A stretch of 64,000 nt of DNA from Pseudomonas fluorescens (GCF_001307275.1 NZ_CP012831.1:1798001-1862000); one strand, 5' to 3'. Counted from the first letter of the stretch, positions 10,393 through 19,216 are shown. Notes: generated by a model not told the origin, from the letters alone. Made by a program: numbers and translations.

Positions 10393-10790
10393 ACATCGGC
10401 CAAGCGGCCCGCCAGAGCGGCCTGAGCGCGAAGATGATCCGCTATTACGAATCCATCGGCCTGCTCAAGGCCGCCCATCGCACCGACAGCGGCTACCGGG
10501 TCTACGGCGCCGATGACCTGCACACCCTGGCGTTCATCAAGCGCTCCCGCGACTTGGGGTTTTCCCTGGAAGAGGTCGGCAAATTGCTCACTCTCTGGCA
10601 AGACCGCCAACGCGCCAGCGCCGACGTCAAGGCCCTCGCCCGGCAACACATCGATGAGCTGAACCAGAAAATCCGCGAACTGGCCGAACTGCGCGACACC
10701 TTGCAAGACCTGGTAGAGCACTGCCACGGCGACCACCGTCCGGATTGCCCGATCCTCAAGGAACTGGCGTCGGGGTGCTGCAAGAATTGA
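10389..10790 (+). CDS. cueR: Copper-responsive MerR-family activator CueR
   Basis: A 133-residue MerR regulator. The N-terminal winged helix ([25 protein letters not shown]) is followed by a long dimerisation helix. A C-terminal metal loop holds [11 protein letters not shown], in which two Cys nine residues apart bind Cu(I), as in CueR. A further CC pair is near the C-terminus. It is translationally coupled to copA and sits in its own regulon, so copper should raise its synthesis. It is expected to act on the two 19-base-spacer promoters at 7275-7305 and 7939-7969. Confidence 0.94.
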   Translation: MNIGQAARQSGLSAKMIRYYESIGLLKAAHRTDSGYRVYGADDLHTLAFIKRSRDLGFSLEEVGKLLTLWQDRQRASADVKALARQHIDELNQKIRELAELRDTLQDLVEHCHGDHRPDCPILKELASGCCKN

Positions 10791-10844
10791 TGCCCACAAA
10801 GACCGGCGGTGGACATCAATGCTGTAAACAGCCGAAGCAAAACG

Positions 10845-10932
10845 GTGGGAGCGAGCTTGCTCGCGATGACGGCGGCACATTCAACATCGATGCAAGCGGC
10901 CCCACCGCTATCGCGAGCAAGCTCGCTCCCAC
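10845..10932. repeat. REP doublet (REPIN)
   Basis: Inverted REP pair downstream of cueR, in the convergent space before the RIO-kinase gene. Confidence 0.88.
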
Positions 10933-10971
10933 ACAGGAGGCCTGCGGTGGATAGAGGATTTTGCAGTGCCC

Positions 10972-11000
10972 ACAAAAAACCCGGCCATAGGCCGGGTTTC
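10972..11000 (-). terminator. Rho-independent terminator of the RIO-kinase gene
   Basis: On the minus strand, a nine-base stem AACCCGGCC / GGCCGGGTT with a three-base loop is followed by a run of T. It lies just after the stop codon of the kinase gene. Confidence 0.88.
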
Positions 11001-11011
11001 TGTTCAGCCGA

Positions 11012-11905
11012 TCATTGCATCCACGGCGGTGGCGGTTCTTCGGTCTTGCCGGGTGGGGCATCGTCGGCGGCGCGAACGGCCTGACGGCGTTCTTCATCCA
11101 GGCGGGCGGCCTCGATTTCACGCATGATCCCGCCGACATCCGCCAGTTCTTCCGGTTCGTCGAACTCGCCGGTCAGCACGCTGGCCGGGTGCAGGGTGCC
11201 CGCTTCGTACAGCGCCCACATTTCCTTCGCGTACTTGGTGCGCTTGAGTTCCGGGGCAAACCGGCCGAAGTAGGACGCCATGTTGCCCACGTCCCGCTCC
11301 AGCATGCTGAAGGCATGGTTGTTACCCGCCGCATCCACGGCTTGCGGCAGGTCAATGATCACCGGCCCCGTCGGCGTCAGCAGCACGTTGAACTCCGACA
11401 GGTCACCGTGCACCAGGCCGGTACACAGCATCAACACGATCTGGGAAATCAGATAGGCGTGATACTCACGGGCCTGGTCCGGCTCCAGCACCACATCGTT
11501 CAGGCGCGGCGCCGCATCCCCGTACTCGTCGGCCACCAGCTCCATCAGCAGCACGCCTTCAAGGAAGTCGTACGGCTTGGGCACGCGCACACCCGCGCTT
11601 GCCAGGCGGAACAATGCCGCCACTTCGGCATTCTGCCAGGCGTCCTCGGTTTCCTTGCGCCCGAACTTCGAGCCCTTGGCCATGGCCCGGGCCTGACGGC
11701 TGTTGCGCACCTTGCGGCCTTCCTGATACTCGGCCGCCTGACGAAAACTTCGCTTGTTCGCCTCCTTGTAGACCTTCGCGCAACGTAGCTCGTTGCCGCA
11801 GCGCACCACATAAACAGCTGCTTCTTTACCACTCATGAGTGGGCGCAGCACCTCGTCGACCAGACCGTCCTCGATCAGGGGTTCAATGCGTTTTGGAGTC
11901 TTCAT
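11012..11905 (-). CDS. RIO-type serine protein kinase
   Basis: A 297-residue cytosolic atypical kinase. Motifs in order are a flexible ATP loop SGKEAAVY (25-32), the ATP lysine in CAKVYK (Lys44), the catalytic loop HGDLSEFN (Asp168, Asn173) and the metal-binding IIDLPQ (Asp185), which replaces the DFG of classical kinases. This is the RIO signature. The C-terminus is acidic then proline-rich (EEPPPPW) and probably disordered. Bacterial RIO kinases are common in pseudomonads but their targets are poorly known. The gene has its own terminator and appears monocistronic. Confidence 0.9.
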   Translation of the reverse strand: MKTPKRIEPLIEDGLVDEVLRPLMSGKEAAVYVVRCGNELRCAKVYKEANKRSFRQAAEYQEGRKVRNSRQARAMAKGSKFGRKETEDAWQNAEVAALFRLASAGVRVPKPYDFLEGVLLMELVADEYGDAAPRLNDVVLEPDQAREYHAYLISQIVLMLCTGLVHGDLSEFNVLLTPTGPVIIDLPQAVDAAGNNHAFSMLERDVGNMASYFGRFAPELKRTKYAKEMWALYEAGTLHPASVLTGEFDEPEELADVGGIMREIEAARLDEERRQAVRAADDAPPGKTEEPPPPWMQ

Positions 11906-12145
11906 CAGCTTTTATTGTGGGTCCTTTATTACCAAACACGCGAATGACAGTCGTTATACGGCAATCCATCCTCCACGGGGAGGGGTTGCCGACCTATGAA
12001 CCTGTGATGCACACAATGTGCCGGATCAATCGACGGCGTCGAATCATAGCCGAGACCGGCGCTGGCGTTGGCAACTCAATACCCAGGTATTTGCGACAAG
12101 AGCTGACAGTCATGTCCACCGCCAGCCGTAGGCAAGTGCGCCGGC

Positions 12146-12937
12146 TCAATGCTTGAACAACTCCCCCGGTGTATACCCGAACATCCCCTTGAACGCGGCA
12201 ATGAATGCGGACGTTGAATCATACCCACACGACAACGCGGCGCTGGTGACGCTGTCCCCTTTCTCCAAGGAGCCCAGGGACGATAACAAGCGCATGCGCT
12301 GGCGCCAGGCACGAAAGCTCAGGCCGGTCTCACGCTGGAACAGACGCATCAGGGTTTTTTCCGACGTGCCCAGACGTTCAGACCAGGCTTGCAAGGTGAC
12401 GTTCTGTTCAGGCTGTTCGATCAATTCGTTACACAGCGCCAGCAAGCGGGCATGTCGCGGCAGCGGCAGGGAAAATCCCACTTCCGGCAACGTCGCCAAC
12501 TGGTCCAGCAACACCTGCACCAGCCGTTCTTCCTGGGTATCGCCTTGGGGATAATCGACCGGCAACTGACAGAATACCTTGATCAACTCACGGGCCAGTG
12601 GCGTGACTTCCAGCACCCGACAGCGCTCATCGGCCCAGGGGCAGGCGTGACGATGGACATACAGGCTGCGCATTTCCGCCCGGGTGGAGGTCACCACCTG
12701 ATGTTCCAGGTCGGCCGGGATCCAGATGCCCCGTTGTGGTGGGGCGAAGAAACTGCCGGCGGCGGTGTGTACGCCGAGAACGCCGCTGATGGCGTAGGAA
12801 AATTGCACCCAGTCATGACGATGGGCTTGCGTCCAGGAACCGGCGTTCAAGCTTTCGACGCGGGCATACAGCGGCCTCGGCAATTGCGCCAGGTCGGGGA
12901 TACGTCGTTCCAGCTGCTGGTGTCCGTTAGGCGGCAT
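12146..12937 (-). CDS. AraC-family transcriptional regulator
   Basis: A 263-residue regulator with an N-terminal cupin sensing domain (HRHDWVQFSY and the IPADLEHQV segment) and a C-terminal double helix-turn-helix (about 170-263), ending in CGYDSTSAFIAAFKGMFGYT, the classic AraC second helix-turn-helix. It resembles the NimR/YeaM type. It is divergent from the SBF-family transporter, with 67 bases between the starts, so it probably regulates that gene. Confidence 0.88.
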   Translation of the reverse strand: MPPNGHQQLERRIPDLAQLPRPLYARVESLNAGSWTQAHRHDWVQFSYAISGVLGVHTAAGSFFAPPQRGIWIPADLEHQVVTSTRAEMRSLYVHRHACPWADERCRVLEVTPLARELIKVFCQLPVDYPQGDTQEERLVQVLLDQLATLPEVGFSLPLPRHARLLALCNELIEQPEQNVTLQAWSERLGTSEKTLMRLFQRETGLSFRAWRQRMRLLSSLGSLEKGDSVTSAALSCGYDSTSAFIAAFKGMFGYTPGELFKH

Positions 12938-13004
12938 TGATTGGCCTTATGTCGCAAGACGACTGATGAGGACGACGTTAGGCTAAGTCGACTTTTCTTA
13001 CAAC

Positions 13005-14045
13005 ATGCGGTGCCCTATGCATATCTTCAGACACCTCAAACGCATGATGACCGACTGGTTCCTGTGCGGCATGGTGCTCGCCACGCTGCTGGCGTACTTC
13101 TTTCCCACCTTCGGCGCCACGGGCGGTGCCATGCATGCCGAATGGGTGGTCAACATCGGCATCTTCGTGGTGTTCTTCCTGCACGGGGTCAACCTGTCCG
13201 GCGAGCAGATCCGCCACGGTCTGAAGAACATCCGGCTGCACGTGATGGTGCAGGCTTTCACCTTTGGCGTATTTCCGTTGCTCTGGCTGCTCAGCAACTG
13301 GCTGCTGGGCAGCCATGTGCCGGCGCTGCTGATGCTGGGGTTCTTCTACCTGTGCGCCCTGCCCTCGACGATTTCTTCCTCGGTGGCCCTGACTGGCAGT
13401 GCAAAAGGTAACGTGCCGGCGGCGATTCTCAACGCGAGCCTGTCCAGCGTGCTGGGCATTTTCCTGACACCGTTGCTGGTCAGTTTCGTGGTCGGCAGCG
13501 GCGCCGGTGGCATCGACCTGGGTTCAACCTTGCTTGACCTGTGCATGATGTTGCTGCTGCCGCTGGTGCTGGGGCAGTTCCTGCGACGTTGGCTGGCCGG
13601 CTTTTTCGGTCGGTACAAACGCTACACCAGCGTCATCGACAAGCTGGTGATCCTGCTGCTGGTCTACGCGGCCTTCTGCAACTCGATGGTGTCCGGCATC
13701 TGGCGCCAGCAAGGCAACGGCGTGTTGCTCAGCGCAGTGGTGGGCAGTGCCGTGCTGCTGGCAATCATCCTGTGGGCGACCACCCGCACCGCCCGCGCCC
13801 TGAAATTCAACAACGCCGATGAAGTCGCCGCGGTGTTCTGCGCCAGCAAGAAATCCCTCGCCGCCGGGGTGCCGATGGCGGCGTTGATTTTCGGCAACCA
13901 TCCCGGCCTGGGGCTGATTCTGTTGCCGATCATGATCTACCACCCGCTGCAGTTGATCGTCTGCTCGATCCTGGCCGAGCACTACGCCAACCAGCACAAG
14001 GCACTGGCGTCCCGCCAGGAGGGCGCCGTCGTCAACGCTCGATAA
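13005..14045 (+). CDS. Bile acid:sodium symporter (SBF/YfeH-like) family transporter
   Basis: A membrane protein of up to 346 residues with about 9-10 hydrophobic segments of the SBF/PSE fold. Family signatures are LPSTISSSVALTGSAKGN in the middle and ASKKSLAAGVPMA near the C-terminus, both of the YfeH-like branch. The natural solute is unknown; bile acid transport is only the family name. Start choice is uncertain: ATG 13005 is upstream of ATG 13017 and of further in-frame Met codons before the first helix. It is likely controlled by the divergent AraC regulator. Its end overlaps the convergent thiolase gene by 14 bases. Confidence 0.85.
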   Translation: MRCPMHIFRHLKRMMTDWFLCGMVLATLLAYFFPTFGATGGAMHAEWVVNIGIFVVFFLHGVNLSGEQIRHGLKNIRLHVMVQAFTFGVFPLLWLLSNWLLGSHVPALLMLGFFYLCALPSTISSSVALTGSAKGNVPAAILNASLSSVLGIFLTPLLVSFVVGSGAGGIDLGSTLLDLCMMLLLPLVLGQFLRRWLAGFFGRYKRYTSVIDKLVILLLVYAAFCNSMVSGIWRQQGNGVLLSAVVGSAVLLAIILWATTRTARALKFNNADEVAAVFCASKKSLAAGVPMAALIFGNHPGLGLILLPIMIYHPLQLIVCSILAEHYANQHKALASRQEGAVVNAR

Positions 14046-15309
14046 TCGCCGTCACACCCTGGCCGGCGGCGGCGCAGATGGAAATCAACCCGCGACCTCG
14101 CCCGGCGGCGTCCAGCAACTTGGCGAGGTTGGCGACAATGCGCCCGCCCGTGGCGGCAAACGGATGCCCGGCGGCCAGGGAACTGCCCTTCACGTTCAAC
14201 CGACCGCGGTCAATGGACCCCAGCGGCGCGTCGAGGCCCAGGCGGGTCTTGCAATAGTCCGGGTCTTCCCAGGCCTTCAGCGTGCACAACACTTGGGCGG
14301 CGAACGCTTCGTGGATCTCGAAGTAATCGAAGTCCTGCAAGGTCAGGCCGTTGCGCGCCAGCAACCGCGGCACGGCGTAGACCGGGGCCATCAGCAACCC
14401 TTCGGCGCCATTGACGAAATCCACCGCTGCCGTTTCACCGTCGCGCAGGTATGCCAGGATCGGCAGGCCCCGGGCCTTGGCCCATTCTTCGCTGCCCAGC
14501 AGCACCAACGAGGCGCCGTCGGTCAGTGGCGTGGAGTTGCCCGCCGTCATCGTGCCCTTGGCACTTTTTTCGAAGGCCGGCTTGAGGGAGGCGAGTTTCT
14601 CCAGGGTCAGGTCCGGGCGCAGGTTGTTGTCCCGGGTCAGGCCGAGAAACGGGGTCATCAAGTCGTTCTGCCAACCTTCGGCGTAGGACGCGGCCATTTT
14701 CTGATGGCTTTCCAGGGCCAACTGGTCTTGGGCCTCCCGGGGGATCTGCCAGGTCTGGGCCATCAATTCACAGTGCTCGCCCATGCTCAGGCCGGTGCGC
14801 GGTTCGTTGATACGCGGCAAGTCCGGCATCAGGTGCTGGGGGCGCAATTGCAGGAATACTTTGATTTTCTCAGCGGTGGTCTTGGCGCGATTGGCTTGCA
14901 GCAAGATCCTGCGCAACCCTTCATTGACCGCGATTGGCGCATCCGACGTGGTGTCGACGCCGCCGGCAATGGCGCTGTCGATCTGGCCCAGGGCGATCTT
15001 GTTGGCCACCAGCAGCACCGTCTCCAGCCCGGTGCCACAGGCCTGCTGTACGTCATAGGCAGGCGTCATCGGTGACAGCCGCGAACCGAGCACGCATTCG
15101 CGGGTCAGGTTCGTATCCCGGGAGTGCTTGAGCACCGCCCCGGCAGCCACTTCGCCGATGTGCAAGCCATGCAGGTTGTAGCGTTCGATCAGCCCCTCGA
15201 GGGCGGCCGTCAACATCGCCTGGTTGCTGGCGGTGGCATAGGGCCCGTTGGAGCGGGCGAAGGGAATGCGGTTACCACCGATGATCGCGACGCGGCGTAG
15301 TTGTGTCAT
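14032..15309 (-). CDS. Thiolase (acetyl-CoA C-acyltransferase, FadI/FadA2-like)
   Basis: A 425-residue thiolase that cleaves or condenses acyl-CoA thioesters. The nucleophile is Cys91 in QACGTG. The second half carries NVKGSSLAAGHPFAATGGR with the catalytic His, and SICAAAGQGV with the second Cys. Its length matches the FadI branch. It is divergent from the FabG-MaoC pair; all three could form a fatty-acid or hydroxyacyl pathway module like FadA2-FabG4-HtdX of mycobacteria. The 3' end overlaps the convergent transporter gene. Confidence 0.92.
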   Translation of the reverse strand: MTQLRRVAIIGGNRIPFARSNGPYATASNQAMLTAALEGLIERYNLHGLHIGEVAAGAVLKHSRDTNLTRECVLGSRLSPMTPAYDVQQACGTGLETVLLVANKIALGQIDSAIAGGVDTTSDAPIAVNEGLRRILLQANRAKTTAEKIKVFLQLRPQHLMPDLPRINEPRTGLSMGEHCELMAQTWQIPREAQDQLALESHQKMAASYAEGWQNDLMTPFLGLTRDNNLRPDLTLEKLASLKPAFEKSAKGTMTAGNSTPLTDGASLVLLGSEEWAKARGLPILAYLRDGETAAVDFVNGAEGLLMAPVYAVPRLLARNGLTLQDFDYFEIHEAFAAQVLCTLKAWEDPDYCKTRLGLDAPLGSIDRGRLNVKGSSLAAGHPFAATGGRIVANLAKLLDAAGRGRGLISICAAAGQGVTAIIER

Positions 15310-15359
15310 GAAGAACTCCCCTGTAGGTCTGATGCACTAAGAAAACTCAACCGCCCCCC

Positions 15360-15373
15360 TGTGGGAGCAAAGC
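15360..15373. repeat. Left fragment of a REP copy split by the IS element
   Basis: The bases TGTGGGAGCAAAGC match the first part of the REP variant seen intact at 7804. The continuation TTGCTCGCGATG is found on the other side of the IS, at 16622. Confidence 0.85.
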
Positions 15374-15410
15374 TGAACTGGTCAACTAATTTTGGACACC
15401 AGTTACGGTT

Positions 15411-16247
15411 TCATGCTGCCAGTTTCTCCATAGCTACCGGCGACCGGTAGTCGTTGTAGCTATGGAGTCTGACGTTGTTGTAACGCATCACATAACGCTG
15501 CACATCCACGCGGGCTTCATGCTCCGAGCTGTAGCCATCTTCTGGCACCCACTCTGACTTCAGGCTCCCAAAGAAACGCTCCATCGGGGCGTTGTCCCAG
15601 CACTCACCTTTGCGACTCATGCTTTGCAGGAGTCCATGCTTGCGCATTTCATTCCTGAATTTGTGGCTGGTGTATTGGCAGCCTTGATCGGAATGAAACA
15701 GCACCTCTTTTGGGCAACCTCGCAATTGCACCGCCATTCGCAACGCTTCGCAGGTCAGCGAGGCATCGGAAATCATTGAAAACGACCAGCCCACGATCCG
15801 GCGAGCAAACAGATCCAGCACCGCCGCGAAATACATCCAGCGCTTGCCGACCTTGATGTACGTCACATCGCCACACCACACCTGGTTGATCGCCGTGACA
15901 TCAAACTTGCGCTTGAGCACGTGCGGCGCCACCAACGCTTCCACGCCGGAAGATTTGTACTTGTGCCGCCGGCGCTGACGACTGGCAACACCGGCTTCGC
16001 GCATCAAGCTGCGAGCCATATGCCGCCCGACACGATGTCCCTTTGCTTGCAGCTCCTTGGAAAGGGTGCGAGACCCCGCGGATGCTCTGGACTCCTTGTG
16101 ATGCTCGACCAGCACGGCTTTAAGTTTCTCCCGCTCGGGCTTCACTTTGCCTTGGCGCTGACGCCAGGCGTAAAAGCTGCTGCGGTTGACTCCAAACGCC
16201 CGACAGCAATTGTTAACGCCGTACTGCTCGTCCAGCTCATTGATCAA
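15411..16247 (-). CDS. IS3-family transposase OrfB (DDE integrase domain)
   Basis: A 278-residue catalytic part of the transposase. It has an HTH_21-type N-terminal segment and an rve integrase core with the DDE triad Asp127 (WCGDVTY), Asp187 (HSDQG) and Glu223 (APMERFFG). The 35 residues between the second Asp and the Glu are the IS3-family spacing. As in other IS3 elements, the active enzyme is expected to be an OrfAB fusion made by -1 frameshifting at the A6G site. The shifted frame runs open into FSLINELDEQYG. Confidence 0.94.
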   Translation of the reverse strand: MINELDEQYGVNNCCRAFGVNRSSFYAWRQRQGKVKPEREKLKAVLVEHHKESRASAGSRTLSKELQAKGHRVGRHMARSLMREAGVASRQRRRHKYKSSGVEALVAPHVLKRKFDVTAINQVWCGDVTYIKVGKRWMYFAAVLDLFARRIVGWSFSMISDASLTCEALRMAVQLRGCPKEVLFHSDQGCQYTSHKFRNEMRKHGLLQSMSRKGECWDNAPMERFFGSLKSEWVPEDGYSSEHEARVDVQRYVMRYNNVRLHSYNDYRSPVAMEKLAA

Positions 16248-16552
16248 CGAGAATGATCTTTGGAGTCCAAAAGCAGGAGAGCACTGGCCTTTTTTAGGAT
16301 TTCAATGTCCAGGTCTTTTTGCCTGAGCAACGCTTTGAGCTGCTGAATTTCACGCTGATCAGCGGTAATCGCCTTGGCGCCCACCGGGGTCGAACCCAAG
16401 CGTTCCTTGCGAACCTGATCGACCCAGCGGCGAAGCGCCGTGGGCCCAATATCCAGGCTGGCGCAGACTTCGGGAACCGACTGTCCCTCGTCCAGCACCA
16501 TGCTGGCCGCCTTGAGTTTGAACTCACTGGAGTAAGATTTACGCATAACCAA
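16244..16552 (-). CDS. IS3-family transposase OrfA (HTH_Tnp_1)
   Basis: A 102-residue DNA-binding part of the transposase. The N-terminal helix-turn-helix starts MRKSYSSEFKLKAASMV, and a C-terminal leucine-rich coiled coil (REIQQLKALLRQKDLDIEIL) runs up to the frameshift region. It overlaps orfB by four bases. The AAAAAAG slippery heptamer at 16289-16295 (minus strand) encodes the KK before the shift. Confidence 0.93.
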   Translation of the reverse strand: MVMRKSYSSEFKLKAASMVLDEGQSVPEVCASLDIGPTALRRWVDQVRKERLGSTPVGAKAITADQREIQQLKALLRQKDLDIEILKKASALLLLDSKDHSR

Positions 16553-16621
16553 AACACCTCAGATTTGGGCGCCATCATAGCGCCCGATTGAAGTGTCCAA
16601 AATCATTAGGCCAGTTCAAGC

Positions 16622-16696
16622 TTGCTCGCGATGCAGACACCGCGTTTTTCAGGTAGGTCGCGTCATCGTTCATCGCGAGCAAGCTTTGCTCCCACA
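16622..16696. repeat. Right part of the IS-split REP doublet
   Basis: Contains the remainder TTGCTCGCGATG of the left REP copy and the intact inverted partner copy ending GCTTTGCTCCCACA. Joining it to 15360-15373 restores a normal REP doublet. Confidence 0.87.
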
Positions 16697-16814
16697 GGGG
16701 TTCGGTGCCCTGGACAACGCGCTCCCGCTCAAGCTTAGGCTTTATCTCGCCGATCGAACGACTGATTGCCAATCATGGTCCACACTTGGAACCTCATCAG
16801 CCGGAGTGTGTTCC

Positions 16815-18167
16815 ATGTCTGACCGTTATATCGACTTCGCCAATTCGCCCATTGGCCGGCGCATGGTCGGGTCCCTCGGCCTGCCATCGCCGGTACGCCT
16901 GGAACGCTGGCAGGCCGGGCGGCTACGGCCGATCGAAGGCGCCCTGCTGCTGGGCGGCGGGCCGTTGACCGAACAGATCGGCACGTTCGCCAAGCGCCTG
17001 ACCGACACCATTTTCATCTACGGCGGCGAACCAACCGTGGCCACCGAGTGGATCCCCGGCCATGGCCCGAAAATCAAGGCAGTGGTGTACGACGCCAGCC
17101 ATTTGGTGCAGACCGACCAGCTCAAGCAGTTGCGGGAATTTTTCCAGCCGCTGATGAAGAACCTCGACCACAGCGCCCATGTCGTCATCCTCGGGCGCGC
17201 GCCGCAAAGCCTTGGCGATCCATTCGCCGCCAGTGCCCAGCGGGCGTTGGAAGGTTTCAGCCGCTCCCTGGCCAAAGAGCTGCGCCACGGCGGGACGCTG
17301 CAACTGCTGTATGTCGGCGACGGTGCCGAAACCCAGTTGGAAGGTGCGCTGCGGTTTTTCCTGTCGCCCAAGAGTGCCTTCATTTCCGGGCAGGTCATTC
17401 GCCTCGACGCCTGTGGCACCCAGGTCCATGACTGGACGCGACCGCTTACGGGGCTCAAGGCACTGGTCACTGGCGCGGCCCGCGGGATCGGCGCCTCCAT
17501 CGCCGAAACCCTGGCCCGCGATGGCGCCGACGTGATCCTGCTCGACGTCCCCCAGGCCAAGACCGACCTCGACGCCCTGGCGGCGCGTTTGAGCGGGCGC
17601 AGCGTCACGCTGGATATCTGCGCCGAAGATGCCCCCGCCCAGCTGATCGAGCACCTGCCCGACGGCGTCGACATCGTGGTGCACAACGCCGGCATCACCC
17701 GGGACAAGACCCTCGCCAACATGACCCCGGAATTCTGGGACGCCGTGTTGGCCGTCAACCTCAACGCCCCGCAAGTGCTGACCAAGGCCCTGCTCGACAG
17801 CGGCACTCTGCGCGACAATGGCCGGGTCGTTCTGCTGGCCTCCATCAGCGGCATTGCCGGCAACCGTGGGCAGACCAACTATGCGGCGAGCAAGGCCGGG
17901 CTGATCGGCCTGGCCCAGGCCTGGGCGCCGCTGCTGCAATCTCGGGGCATCAGCATCAACGCCGTGGCGCCGGGGTTCATTGAAACCCGCATGACCGCCG
18001 AGATCCCCTTCGCCTTGCGCGAGGCCGGGCGGCGCATGAGTTCCCTCGGCCAGGGCGGCTTGCCTCAAGATGTCGCCGAAGCCGTGGCCTGGCTCGCGCA
18101 GCCGGGCACGGGCGCCGTGACCGGGCAGGCCCTGCGGGTATGCGGGCAAAGCCTTTTGGGAGCATGA
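16815..18167 (+). CDS. High-molecular-weight 3-oxoacyl-ACP/CoA reductase (FabG4-like)
   Basis: A 450-residue NAD(P)H-dependent short-chain dehydrogenase with an extra N-terminal flavodoxin-like domain (about 1-205), as in FabG4 proteins. The C-terminal SDR domain has the cofactor loop TGAARGIG (219-226), HNAGI in strand 4, and the catalytic YAASK (Tyr356, Lys360). The start at 16815 is chosen because upstream in-frame codons run into REP sequence. Its stop overlaps the MaoC-domain gene by four bases, so the two are translationally coupled. It probably reduces 3-oxoacyl thioesters; chain-length preference is unknown. Confidence 0.9.
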   Translation: MSDRYIDFANSPIGRRMVGSLGLPSPVRLERWQAGRLRPIEGALLLGGGPLTEQIGTFAKRLTDTIFIYGGEPTVATEWIPGHGPKIKAVVYDASHLVQTDQLKQLREFFQPLMKNLDHSAHVVILGRAPQSLGDPFAASAQRALEGFSRSLAKELRHGGTLQLLYVGDGAETQLEGALRFFLSPKSAFISGQVIRLDACGTQVHDWTRPLTGLKALVTGAARGIGASIAETLARDGADVILLDVPQAKTDLDALAARLSGRSVTLDICAEDAPAQLIEHLPDGVDIVVHNAGITRDKTLANMTPEFWDAVLAVNLNAPQVLTKALLDSGTLRDNGRVVLLASISGIAGNRGQTNYAASKAGLIGLAQAWAPLLQSRGISINAVAPGFIETRMTAEIPFALREAGRRMSSLGQGGLPQDVAEAVAWLAQPGTGAVTGQALRVCGQSLLGA

Positions 18168-19024
18168 CCATGACGATCCAATGGCATGAGGTCAGCAGCC
18201 CGCCATCCATGTCCGGGCTCTATTCAAAAGCGGCGACGCGGCGCAAGGTCACCGGAACGACCTTGCCCGAGGAAGGCCTGCGCCAGGTGCTTCAGGTCGA
18301 CCCGCAACGGCTGGCGGCCTATCGCAAAGTGTGCGGTTTCGTCGATAACGGACTGCTGCCGCCGACTTATCCCCACGTCCTGGCGTTTGCCCTGCAGATG
18401 CAATTGCTCACGGGGCGGGACTTTCCCTTTCCGCTATTGGGGCTGATCCACTTGAGCAACCGCATTCGCGTAATGCGGCCCATGGGCGGGGTCGGCCAGG
18501 TGCGGGCCAGCGTCCATGTCGAGAACCTGCAAGCCCACCCCAAAGGCGCGGCATTCGACCTGGTGACCGGCCTCGATGATCAGTTGGGGCCCTTGTGGGA
18601 GGCCCGGAGCCAGATGCTGTGCAAAGGCGTCCAGCTTGACGGCGCGCTCGTGGACGAATCCCCTCAGGCCAGCCTGCCATTGATTGAAGTCGCGCGCTGG
18701 ACCGCACCGGCTGACATCGGCCGGCAATACGCCAAGGTTTCCGGCGACTACAACCCGATTCACCTGAGCGGTATCAGCGCCAGGCTGTTCGGCTTCCCCA
18801 CCGCCATCGCCCATGGCTTGTGGAACAAGGCCAGGACCCTGGCGGCGCTGGATAGCCACCTGCCCGAGGCCAACATCGAGATCGAGGTGACCTTCAAGAA
18901 ACCGGTGCGCCTGCCCAGCGAAGTGACCCTGCTGTCCAGTGCGGCGGGCTCCAGTGGGCAACTGCAACTGGTGGGGAGCGGGGCGCTGGAACATATGCTG
19001 GGAGAGTGGCGGCCGGTCACCTGA
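18164..19024 (+). CDS. MaoC-domain (3R)-hydroxyacyl dehydratase (HtdX-like)
   Basis: A 286-residue hot-dog-fold hydratase/dehydratase. The hydratase-2 signature GDYNPIHL with catalytic Asp and His is in the C-terminal half, followed by AHGLWNKA. An N-terminal half without that motif forms the second hot-dog unit of the two-domain type. The ATG at 18164 overlaps the fabG stop (ATGA), so it is coupled to the reductase. It would interconvert 3-hydroxyacyl and enoyl thioesters, the step next to the FabG4-like reductase. Confidence 0.88.
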   Translation: MTMTIQWHEVSSPPSMSGLYSKAATRRKVTGTTLPEEGLRQVLQVDPQRLAAYRKVCGFVDNGLLPPTYPHVLAFALQMQLLTGRDFPFPLLGLIHLSNRIRVMRPMGGVGQVRASVHVENLQAHPKGAAFDLVTGLDDQLGPLWEARSQMLCKGVQLDGALVDESPQASLPLIEVARWTAPADIGRQYAKVSGDYNPIHLSGISARLFGFPTAIAHGLWNKARTLAALDSHLPEANIEIEVTFKKPVRLPSEVTLLSSAAGSSGQLQLVGSGALEHMLGEWRPVT

Positions 19025-19052
19025 GCAGGTCGATGGCATTCACCGCCACCCC

Positions 19053-19144
19053 CTGTGGGAGCGAGCTTGCTCGCGATGGCGCTGGGTCAGCTTGCATCAA
19101 GGTTGAATGTGCCGCCGTCTTCGCGAGCAAGCTCGCTCCCACAG
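19053..19144. repeat. REP doublet (REPIN)
   Basis: Inverted REP pair 28 bases after the dehydratase stop. Its centre shares the GGTCAGCTTGCATCA segment with the tandem array at 34239-34594. Confidence 0.88.
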
Positions 19145-19187
19145 TTTGTTTCGGGGTGTTCATAGATACGATGTCCACCGCCAATCC

Positions 19188-19216
19188 CTGTGGGAGCGAG
19201 CTTGCTCGCGATGGTG
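19188..19216 (+). repeat. Single REP copy
   Basis: A lone REP in forward orientation, with no inverted partner. The following bases run directly into the 3' end of the lipoprotein gene. Confidence 0.8.

Larger units (their letters stand above)
15374..16618 (-). mobile_element. Complete IS3-family insertion sequence (1245 bp)
   Basis: The element is bounded by imperfect terminal inverted repeats beginning TGAACTGG: 15374-15399 against 16593-16618, 22 of 26 positions matching, with TG...CA ends. It is flanked by a three-base target duplication AGC (15371-15373 and 16619-16621). It holds orfA and orfB in overlapping frames with an A6G slippery site at 16289-16295. Both ends, both frames and the catalytic residues look intact, so it may be recent and active. 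It sits inside a REP doublet between the divergent thiolase and fabG genes. Confidence 0.93.
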
